From NCBI GenBank assembly GCA_002305275.1, contig DBQO01000033.1:151228-196307 (forward strand): a stretch of 45,080 nt of DNA, written 5' to 3'. The stretch is from Bacteroidales bacterium UBA1392 (lineage in GTDB: Bacteria > Bacteroidota > Bacteroidia > Bacteroidales > UBA932). Below, piece after piece: positions 1 through 6,534 of the stretch. Every line of letters starts with the position of its first letter. The first letter of the stretch is position 1. Both the position numbers and the translations under genes were made by a program. The notes beneath the pieces were generated by a model. That model was not told where the DNA came from. It was given only the letters and a program-made list of their open reading frames with translations, and did no database searches.

Positions 1-30
1 AATAAAGCGACCCGAATAGGCCGCTTTATT
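1..30 (-). terminator. Terminator hairpin downstream of the tRNA
   Basis: AATAAAGCG (1-9) and CGCTTTATT (22-30) form a perfect 9-bp inverted repeat with a 12-nt loop, just past the 3' end of the minus-strand tRNA. The terminal A/T pairs give the U-rich flank expected of an intrinsic terminator. The sequence beyond base 1 is not visible, so the length of the T tract is unknown. Confidence 0.7.
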
Positions 31-32
31 TG

Positions 33-107
33 TGGTCCCGACTGGACTTGAACCAGTGACCCCCTGATTATGAGTCAGGTGCTACTAACCGACTGAGCTA
101 CGGGACC
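33..107 (-). tRNA. tRNA with CAT anticodon (elongator tRNA-Met most likely)
   Basis: The minus strand folds as a cloverleaf: acceptor GGTCCCG pairs with CGGGACC, the anticodon stem CCTGA/TCAGG encloses loop CTCATAA (anticodon CAT), and the T arm holds GGTTCAAGTCC. The discriminator is A and CCA is not encoded. The CTCATAA loop is shared by elongator tRNA-Met and by the lysidine-modified tRNA-Ile2. The GGGGTCAC stretch after the anticodon stem resembles elongator Met, so I prefer Met, but Ile2 cannot be excluded by eye. It is not the initiator, which has three G-C pairs in the anticodon stem. At 75 nt it is one base longer than usual: the D loop reads GTTAGTAGC where GTTAGAGC is common, leaving three good D-stem pairs. 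Confidence 0.9.
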
Positions 108-186
108 TGAAACTATCTATGATGTACAAAAGATAATCTTTCAAAAGTCACAGACATCCTAAGAGGCCTGATGACCCGTTACGCGA

Positions 187-217
187 CAAAAGTAGCAAAT
201 TAATGCTTTATAGCAAA
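187..217 (-). promoter_or_regulatory. Promoter for the tRNA gene
   Basis: On the minus strand, TTTG (214-217) is separated by exactly 19 bp from TACTTTTG (187-194), a full match to TTTG-N19-21-TAnnTTTG. The predicted start is near 183, about 76 nt before the tRNA. The -33 box begins only 10 bp after the rpsJ stop, so the tRNA can be transcribed independently of the str operon. I see no clear terminator between rpsJ and this promoter. Confidence 0.6.
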
Positions 218-227
218 AATAGTCTTA

Positions 228-533
228 TCAAACTTTTATTTCAACTTCAACACCACTGGGGAGCTCGAGCTTCATAAGAGCATCAACGGTCTTAGGAGTT
301 GAGCTATAAATGTCCAGCAGTCGACGAAATGAATTGAGTTCGAACTGCTCGCGTGCTTTTTTATTTACAAAAGTCGAGCGGTTGACAGTGAAGATCTTCT
401 TGTCTGTCGGGAGCGGAATGGGACCACTCACAACGGCACCTGTAGCCTTTACCGTCTTCACGATCCTATCAACTGATTTGTCAACCAGCGCATGATCGTA
501 AGATTTCAATTTGATTCTGATTTTTTGGCTCAT
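228..533 (-). CDS. rpsJ: 30S ribosomal protein S10
   Basis: This 101-aa protein is full length for S10 (uS10) and carries the family's recognisable segments: IRIKLKSYDH at the N-terminus, GPIPLPTDKKIFTVNRS in the middle and ELPSGVEVEIKV at the C-terminus. S10 is a small-subunit head protein and, as NusE, also takes part in antitermination. It is the last gene of the str operon here, 17 bp after fusA. In many Bacteroidetes rpsJ continues directly into rplC-rplD and the rest of the S10 cluster. Here it is followed by a tRNA with its own promoter and a terminator, so the usual junction is broken or the S10 cluster starts elsewhere. Confidence 0.97.
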   Translation of the reverse strand: MSQKIRIKLKSYDHALVDKSVDRIVKTVKATGAVVSGPIPLPTDKKIFTVNRSTFVNKKAREQFELNSFRRLLDIYSSTPKTVDALMKLELPSGVEVEIKV

Positions 534-550
534 TATTGTGATTTTTTTAA

Positions 551-2668
551 TTATTCGTCATCATTGTCGAAAAACCTGCGTCCACCATGCTTCTCTACAA
601 CATCCTTAGCGATATTGGCAGGAACCTCCGCATAATGCGAAAATTCCATTGTGCTTGTAGCACGTCCGGATGAGAGTGTTCTCAGAACTGTAACATAACC
701 GAACTGTTCTGAGAGGGGGACCTTGGCTTTGACAATTCTTGCATTGCCTTTGGAATCCATGTCTACAATCTGGCCCCTGCGGCGATTGATATCACCTACA
801 ATATCACCCATGTACTCCTCGGGAGTAACAACTTCGAGTGACATAATCGGTTCCATCAATACCGGTGAGCACTTGGGAAGTGCTTTGCGGAATGCCTGAC
901 GGGCACAAATCTCGAATGACAGCGCATCGGAATCTACAGGGTGGAACGAACCATCCAGAAGTCTTACCTTCATGGAGGTCACCTCATAACCCGCCAGCAC
1001 ACCATTCGCCATTGCAGACTTGAAGCCTTTTTCGACAGAGGGTATAAATTCACGGGGAATATTACCGCCCTTTACTTCATCAATAAACTGAAGTCCCGTC
1101 ACGCCCTCATCTGCAGGGGAAATTTCGACAATTATATCGGCAAATTTTCCTCTACCGCCTGTCTGCTTCTTGAATACCTCTCTGTGGTGACATGTACCGG
1201 TGATGGCCTCTTTGTAATTGACTTGAGGCGCACCCTGGTTTATCTCTACTCCGAATTCACGACGGAGTCTATCCACAATGATGTCAAGATGAAGCTCGCC
1301 CATACCGCTTATAATTGTTTGGCCTGTTTCAATGTCAGTTTGGACGGTAAAGGTAGGGTCTTCTTCTGAAAGCTTTCCAAGAGCAATACCGAGCTTGTCG
1401 AGATCTTTTTGGGTCTTAGGCTCTACGGCCAGACCTATAACCGGATCCGGGAAAGTCATGGACTCCAGAACAATCGGTTTATCTTCACGACAAACTGTAT
1501 CTCCCGTACGCAGCTCCTTGAATCCTACTGCAGCACAGATATCTCCTGCTTCAACACAGTCGATGGGATTCTGCTTATTGGAGTGCATTTGGTAAAGCCT
1601 TGCAACACGTTCCTTTTTACCGGAACGGGTATTGAGTACATAGGAGCCGGCATCCAGTCTTCCGGAGTAGGCTCTGATAAAGGCCAATCTACCTACAAAA
1701 GGATCAGTAGCAATCTTGAACACCAGTCCGCAGAAGGGTTCCTGTGAATCAGACTTGCGTACAAGCACCTCGCCGTTGCGCGGGTCTATGCCCCTGACTT
1801 CACCCTTATCCAGAGGAGAGGGCAGATAACGCATCACGGCATCAAGAAGTAGTTGTACTCCTTTATTTTTGAAGGAAGAACCGCAAGTGGTAGGAACCAC
1901 TGCCATATCGATGGTAGCCTTTCTAAGGGCATCGACAATCTCCTCCTCGGTGATTGAATCAGGATCTTCGAAAAACTTCTCAAGTATCTCCTCATTGTAC
2001 TCGGCAACCGATTCGATCAGTTTGCCTCGCCACTCCTCCACCTCTGCAACCATTTTCTCGGGAACCTCTCTTATCTCATAATTTACAAGGTCTTTACTAA
2101 GATTATAGAAATAGGCCTTTTTAGAGATAAGGTCGACAACTCCCTCGAAGTTTTCCTCCGCTCCGATAGGGAGCGAAATAGGGATTGCACGTGCTCCAAG
2201 TTTCTCGTTAATCTCCTCCACCACAGCAAGAAAATCAGCTCCTGTACGATCCATCTTATTGACGTAGGCAATCTTGGGCACGCGATACTTATCTGCCTGG
2301 CGCCATACGGTCTCCGATTGAGGCTGTACGCGGCCTACCGCACAGAAAGTTGCGATTGTGCCATCCAGAACACGAAGTGAACGCTCCACCTCTACGGTGA
2401 AGTCAACGTGACCCGGAGTATCTATAAGATTGATCTGGTATAGCTCACCATTGTAATGCCAAAAAGCGGTGGTAGCTGCCGATGTGATGGTAATACCTCT
2501 CTCCTGCTCCTGGACCATCCAGTCCATGGTAGCAGCACCTTCATGAACCTCTCCCAACTTATGGGTCTTGCCCGTGTAGTATAGGATACGTTCTGAAGTA
2601 GTGGTCTTACCGGCATCGATGTGAGCCATTATACCAATATTTCTTGTATATTTTAGATCTCTTGCCAT
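551..2668 (-). CDS. fusA: Translation elongation factor G (canonical EF-G1)
   Basis: The 705-aa GTPase drives ribosomal translocation and, with RRF, ribosome recycling. All G motifs are intact: AHIDAGKT at 15-22, the switch I RGITI near 58-62, DTPGH with the catalytic His at 87, and NKMD at 137-140. Domains II-V follow, including the typical C-terminal GYVTVLRTLSSGRATSTMEFSHY. The gene lies between rpsG (19 bp upstream) and rpsJ (17 bp downstream) in the str operon. A second EF-G-like protein at 40501-42618 lacks these GTPase residues, so this copy should be the housekeeping factor. Confidence 0.98.
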   Translation of the reverse strand: MARDLKYTRNIGIMAHIDAGKTTTSERILYYTGKTHKLGEVHEGAATMDWMVQEQERGITITSAATTAFWHYNGELYQINLIDTPGHVDFTVEVERSLRVLDGTIATFCAVGRVQPQSETVWRQADKYRVPKIAYVNKMDRTGADFLAVVEEINEKLGARAIPISLPIGAEENFEGVVDLISKKAYFYNLSKDLVNYEIREVPEKMVAEVEEWRGKLIESVAEYNEEILEKFFEDPDSITEEEIVDALRKATIDMAVVPTTCGSSFKNKGVQLLLDAVMRYLPSPLDKGEVRGIDPRNGEVLVRKSDSQEPFCGLVFKIATDPFVGRLAFIRAYSGRLDAGSYVLNTRSGKKERVARLYQMHSNKQNPIDCVEAGDICAAVGFKELRTGDTVCREDKPIVLESMTFPDPVIGLAVEPKTQKDLDKLGIALGKLSEEDPTFTVQTDIETGQTIISGMGELHLDIIVDRLRREFGVEINQGAPQVNYKEAITGTCHHREVFKKQTGGRGKFADIIVEISPADEGVTGLQFIDEVKGGNIPREFIPSVEKGFKSAMANGVLAGYEVTSMKVRLLDGSFHPVDSDALSFEICARQAFRKALPKCSPVLMEPIMSLEVVTPEEYMGDIVGDINRRRGQIVDMDSKGNARIVKAKVPLSEQFGYVTVLRTLSSGRATSTMEFSHYAEVPANIAKDVVEKHGGRRFFDNDDE

Positions 2669-2687
2669 CTAATGTACAAATACCTCA

Positions 2688-3164
2688 TTAGAAACGGAAG
2701 TGGGCAAAGGCCTTGTTAGCCTCAGCCATTCTGTGCATATCTTCTTTTCTTTTGAATGCTGCACCTTCATTATTGTATGCAGCCATTATTTCTGCAGCCA
2801 ACTTCTCAGACATTGAGCGGCCGGAACGTTTACGGGCGTAAAGTATCATATTCTTCATACTGAGAGAGACTTTTCTTTCCGGACGCAACTCTGTCGGTAC
2901 TTGGAAGTTCGCACCACCTACTCTGCGGCTTTTTACCTCAACCTGCGGAGTAATGTTTTCCAATGCTTTTTTCCAAATTTCGAGAGGAGCCTTATCAGAA
3001 TCTTTCATCTTCTCGCCGATCATGTCGATCGCATCGTAAAAAATAGAATAAGCGATACTCTTCTTCCCCTGTAGCATTAAGTTGTTCACGAAACGGGTAA
3101 CCTGTACATCGTGATACTTTGGATCAGGAAGTAGAATCCTCTTTTTAGGCTTCGTTTTTCTCAT
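2688..3164 (-). CDS. rpsG: 30S ribosomal protein S7
   Basis: The 158-aa protein matches S7 (uS7), a primary 16S rRNA binder that nucleates assembly of the 30S head. The N-terminal basic segment MRKTKPKKRILLPDPKYHD is followed by the family core (VTRFVNNLMLQGKKSIA, VEVKSRRVGGANFQVPTE) and the C-terminal KREDMHRMAEANKAFAHFR. Length is normal. It sits 33 bp after rpsL and 19 bp before fusA and should be cotranscribed from the rpsL promoter. Confidence 0.98.
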   Translation of the reverse strand: MRKTKPKKRILLPDPKYHDVQVTRFVNNLMLQGKKSIAYSIFYDAIDMIGEKMKDSDKAPLEIWKKALENITPQVEVKSRRVGGANFQVPTELRPERKVSLSMKNMILYARKRSGRSMSEKLAAEIMAAYNNEGAAFKRKEDMHRMAEANKAFAHFRF

Positions 3165-3197
3165 TTTTTCTCAAAATTTAATAATTAAAACTAATGG

Positions 3198-3581
3198 TTA
3201 CTTCTTAGATTTCTTTGGCCTCTTGGTACCATAAAGAGAACGACTCTGCGTCCTTCCCTCTACACCGGCAGTATCCAAAGCTCCTCTAAGGATGTGGTAG
3301 CGAACACCCGGAAGGTCTTTCACACGACCTCCGCGAACCAGCACGATGCTATGCTCCTGGAGGTTGTGACCCTCACCCGGGATGTATGCATTGACCTCTT
3401 TCTGATTCGTGAGCCTTACACGGGCCACTTTACGCATAGCCGAATTAGGCTTTTTGGGAGTTGTTGTGTAAACACGTACACATACTCCGCGTTTCTGAGG
3501 ACAAGCATCCAATGCACGAGATTTGCTTTTCTCTACAATAACCTTTCGTCCTTTGCGGACAAGTTGTTGAATTGTTGGCAT
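3198..3581 (-). CDS. rpsL: 30S ribosomal protein S12
   Basis: S12 (uS12) is 127 aa here, full length. It lies at the decoding centre. The loop TTPKKPNSA carries Lys43, and GGRVKDLPG carries Lys88 and Asp89. Both lysines are the wild-type, streptomycin-sensitive residues by comparison with the well-studied E. coli protein, and Asp89 corresponds to the methylthiolated residue. It is the first gene of the str operon, with a consensus promoter 55-85 bp upstream. The C-terminal tail is very basic (TKRPKKSKK). Confidence 0.98.
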   Translation of the reverse strand: MPTIQQLVRKGRKVIVEKSKSRALDACPQKRGVCVRVYTTTPKKPNSAMRKVARVRLTNQKEVNAYIPGEGHNLQEHSIVLVRGGRVKDLPGVRYHILRGALDTAGVEGRTQSRSLYGTKRPKKSKK

Positions 3582-3617
3582 AAATGGTTGTTAATCTTTT
3601 GTTTAATGTTTGTAACT

Positions 3618-3631
3618 CCGCATTTTTGCGG
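3618..3631 (-). other. Small hairpin at the predicted 5' end of the rpsL mRNA
   Basis: CCGCA and TGCGG form a 5-bp stem around four bases. With the start assumed about 4 nt after the -7 box, transcription would begin near 3632, placing this stem at the very 5' end of the str operon mRNA. It may stabilise the transcript or simply be fortuitous. No T tract follows, so it is unlikely to be a terminator for the upstream operon. Confidence 0.35.
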
Positions 3632-3635
3632 GTTG

Positions 3636-3666
3636 CAAAGATAGAACAAATAATCTGATTTACAAA
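3636..3666 (-). promoter_or_regulatory. Promoter of the str operon (rpsL-rpsG-fusA-rpsJ)
   Basis: TTTG (3663-3666) and TATCTTTG (3636-3643) on the minus strand are separated by 19 bp, a perfect match to the Bacteroidetes housekeeping promoter. The predicted leader is about 50 nt. The -33 box starts only about 25 bp after the stop codon of the upstream operon's last gene. Confidence 0.75.
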
Positions 3667-3690
3667 CAAGTTGTCAACAAAATTTGCATT

Positions 3691-5355
3691 TTACTGCACT
3701 TTGAAGGCTTTATTGACGAATATGGGATTGCCGGAAGAAGTAATCCCTTCCACAACAATGGAAAATGTTCCACTATAGTCCGGAGTGTTGCATATAACGG
3801 TGACAGAAGAGTCAGCTCTGCCTGTTACTCCTGCAGTAACCAGCGGATGCCAGTACAAGGTCTGTCTGTAATCGGGGTAGTCGGCATTTTCAGCCAGTTT
3901 GCGACAAGTATAGGCCATGGGGAGGGCTGCTCCCTGAAACTCTATGATACGCACTTCGGGGCCAAGGGTCAGCGAAGGAATGGTTCCTTTATAGGTCTTC
4001 ATATTGACAATGCCGTCAAACTGCCTGTTGCCGATAAAGTAGGCATAGGGGTAGATATCAATTGATTTGACTAGCATGGGATCATACCTGTAGATCATTT
4101 CGTGGTCGAAAATAGGCACACCATCCACCATCATCAGGGACGCATCTTCTGCGAACTCTCCTACACGGAAGACATCCTCAATTTTAACCTGTATGTCCCT
4201 TGTTCCGTCAGCTTTTTTACGGGCTCGTATCTGGGAAATATATTCTACAATAACCTCTTCCATCAGAGGGAAGCGGGTATAATCATCAAGAATATATGTT
4301 ATTCGCTCTGCACCGAGGAGTGTGTTTTCCCTTTTTGGAAGCAGTTCATATAGGGTGTCCGAATCAAAGCGTCTGCCAATCTGCATTGCAGCGCCTCTGA
4401 ATTCAAGACGATTCCTGAGCGATTCGCTAATCAGGAGTGTAGAGGGAGCATTGAGCTTCGGTTCGGCAAAGGGCTGCCTGATGGAACTGATATTGCCAAC
4501 CAGTTCCACATCTCCATAGATATTGCCGGTAAAGAAACGAACCGTACCGTCATCAGCTGTCTCAGCTATGTATATGTCCGAATAATTGCCTATCGCCGAA
4601 ATATAGGCAGTTTTCTCGCCACTTTGCGCAGTAATGATCTCCCCTTCATATTCCGGAGTACGATTTCGATCAAAAATAACTCTATCAGCATCAGGGAGCA
4701 TCTTCAAAAATTCTTCGGGACCCGAAGCTTTTCCTACCAGGAGACCATCTTCGTTGAAAATCGAAAGGGAGAAGGTTATCTCTTCGCCGGTGTTGTTAAC
4801 TATGCTGACGGGGATCTGATCCAAACATCCCGCTTCCGAAGCAACTATGATCTGTACGTCGGCACAAGGTTCGATCGAAGGCGCCGCTGCCACTGCGGCT
4901 ATGTAATCGCTCTCTCCTACCACTTTCACATCCCCGCTCCTCGCAGTCGATAACACATTGAAGATGGAAATTTCTCTGCTGAAAGCCGCTTCGAAATCAT
5001 ATCCCCGCTCGTTAAGATTAGCCGATGTGTAAGCGATAAGACGGTAATTGCCGGTAGGAAGAGTATTGGGCAGGTCGATATAACCCGCTCCACGCCCCTC
5101 CATAAGTGCGATTTTAGCCGTCTGCGCCACTCCGGACGCGGAGTGAAGCTCCATATAAGCTATGCTGCTCAACTCCGAAGGAGTCCGGCTAGCAGCATCC
5201 ATACATAGAGCCGAACACCATATTCTTTCTCCGGCTATATATATGTTTCTATCAGTGGAAAACCACACTCTCTCCACTCGCTGAGCGTATAGTGAAGCAG
5301 ATAAAAGCAGCAAAACTGGTGCAAGCAGTATAATTATGGTAAAGTCTCTTTTCAT
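3691..5355 (-). CDS. Exported MG2-domain-like protein of a TonB receptor operon
   Basis: The 554-aa product begins with a signal peptide (MKRDFTII...SLYAQ, about 25 residues). The next 100 residues resemble the macroglobulin MG2 fold as found in many Bacteroidetes outer-membrane proteins: VWFSTDRNIYIAGERIWCSA, then a YMELHS strand and a GAGYIDLPNTLPTGNYRLIAY turn. The remainder is beta-rich and not recognised. It contains RDIQVKIEDVFRVGEF and DGVPIFDH, which recall the plug-like segment at the end of longer family members. The family is often around 800 aa, so this copy is short. It starts 3 bp after the DUF4249 lipoprotein gene and ends the operon. Function is unknown; by context it is a periplasmic or surface accessory of the adjacent TonB receptor. 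Confidence 0.65.
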   Translation of the reverse strand: MKRDFTIIILLAPVLLLLSASLYAQRVERVWFSTDRNIYIAGERIWCSALCMDAASRTPSELSSIAYMELHSASGVAQTAKIALMEGRGAGYIDLPNTLPTGNYRLIAYTSANLNERGYDFEAAFSREISIFNVLSTARSGDVKVVGESDYIAAVAAAPSIEPCADVQIIVASEAGCLDQIPVSIVNNTGEEITFSLSIFNEDGLLVGKASGPEEFLKMLPDADRVIFDRNRTPEYEGEIITAQSGEKTAYISAIGNYSDIYIAETADDGTVRFFTGNIYGDVELVGNISSIRQPFAEPKLNAPSTLLISESLRNRLEFRGAAMQIGRRFDSDTLYELLPKRENTLLGAERITYILDDYTRFPLMEEVIVEYISQIRARKKADGTRDIQVKIEDVFRVGEFAEDASLMMVDGVPIFDHEMIYRYDPMLVKSIDIYPYAYFIGNRQFDGIVNMKTYKGTIPSLTLGPEVRIIEFQGAALPMAYTCRKLAENADYPDYRQTLYWHPLVTAGVTGRADSSVTVICNTPDYSGTFSIVVEGITSSGNPIFVNKAFKVQ

Positions 5356-5358
5356 CCT

Positions 5359-6534
5359 TTAATTGTGGTTGTTCGGCCAATAATCGGGTTTATCTTTAGT
5401 GCCTCCCTTCACCCTGCAATCAACACAGCGTTTTTCGGACCAACTGGTAATGTTCGTCATTTCGTCAAGGAATACCACGTCATAGCCTCCGAAATAATAC
5501 CTTCTCATTTTTGACTCCTCTGCGAGGTTTATTTCTATGAAAGCTGAACAATTTTCGCGTCTGTTTTGCATGGGAAAGTCATTTACCGAGACAAATATTC
5601 TGCGGCTTGTTACCTTTGATGCAGAGATATAGCCCAGCACAACCTTGGTGGAGTCACCTACACAATGGATATTACCCCTGAGTTCGCTTGGCTGAGGAGA
5701 GAAAAGTCCTCCCGGTTGATCCGTATTGCGCAACATAACCTCCCAGTAGATATAGGCTTCCGCCGAAATGGAGCTCTGGATCACCTCTATTGAGTATAAA
5801 TAATCGAGTTTGTCGCTGGCAAAGGGAAGTTGATATATTTGATGATTGACAAGACGATTCTCCGATAGCGCATCTGTGCTTGCAATCATAATATCGGGAA
5901 CAACATCCCTGTCCCAGCAGTAATGTCTGTTTTCATTGGGGCTTTCCTCAACGGTATTACGATTCGGATTAAACACGTGTGAAGCATAAAATTGAGAAGT
6001 ATACTCCCAAACCTCATTACAGTTCCACTTATAATAGGGATTGGCGTCCGGATTGGTGGTACTGACGTGAAATGTTATTTTCTCTTCGAGCTCGTCAACC
6101 CTGAATGAGACCTCTTCGATTTCCGGAGTCACAAGTACCTCCAACCAGTCGGTTACATACTCCGTGTTATAGCCAGGTGAGGCACTATATCCCATACCAC
6201 TATAAGGCTTGATATGGAGACGATAAGAAGCCCGGGGGTCAAGATTGCGGGTATCGATAATATGGGCGCCATCCCGGTAATTTCCGGCACGGGTTATCTC
6301 TCCCTTGTCATTTTCCACCCACACGTCGGCCATGATATCTACGGGGCTGCCGGTAGCGGTCAGGCGTTGAGTGTTACGAACAAATATATATGATTCGGTT
6401 CCGATGCGGATGTCGCCCTCAATAACAAATAGTCCCAAATCTAAATCCTCCATCTCCGGTGTAAAGGGATAGATGCAACTTCCGGTCAGGAACGCCGCAA
6501 AAGCGAGAATTAGTATGCAAAGTCGTTCTTTCAT
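5359..6534 (-). CDS. DUF4249 family outer-membrane lipoprotein
   Basis: The 391-aa protein starts with a lipoprotein signal (MKERLCILILAFAAFLTGSC, lipobox Cys20) and the YPFTPE start typical of DUF4249. It continues with an immunoglobulin-like beta domain (LFVIEGDIRIG, DIMADVWVENDKGEI, LDPRASYRLHIKP). DUF4249 lipoproteins are encoded beside TonB-dependent receptors with an N-terminal carboxypeptidase-like domain and are presumed surface or periplasmic partners; no substrate is established. The start codon overlaps the receptor stop by one base (TGATG), implying translational coupling. The protein is Cys-rich near the C-terminus (RCVDCRVKGG), which might form a disulphide. Confidence 0.75.
   Translation of the reverse strand: MKERLCILILAFAAFLTGSCIYPFTPEMEDLDLGLFVIEGDIRIGTESYIFVRNTQRLTATGSPVDIMADVWVENDKGEITRAGNYRDGAHIIDTRNLDPRASYRLHIKPYSGMGYSASPGYNTEYVTDWLEVLVTPEIEEVSFRVDELEEKITFHVSTTNPDANPYYKWNCNEVWEYTSQFYASHVFNPNRNTVEESPNENRHYCWDRDVVPDIMIASTDALSENRLVNHQIYQLPFASDKLDYLYSIEVIQSSISAEAYIYWEVMLRNTDQPGGLFSPQPSELRGNIHCVGDSTKVVLGYISASKVTSRRIFVSVNDFPMQNRRENCSAFIEINLAEESKMRRYYFGGYDVVFLDEMTNITSWSEKRCVDCRVKGGTKDKPDYWPNNHN

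Noticed and set aside
941..1369. Plus-strand frames opposite fusA
   Set aside because: They are antisense to highly conserved EF-G sequence and contain no family motif.
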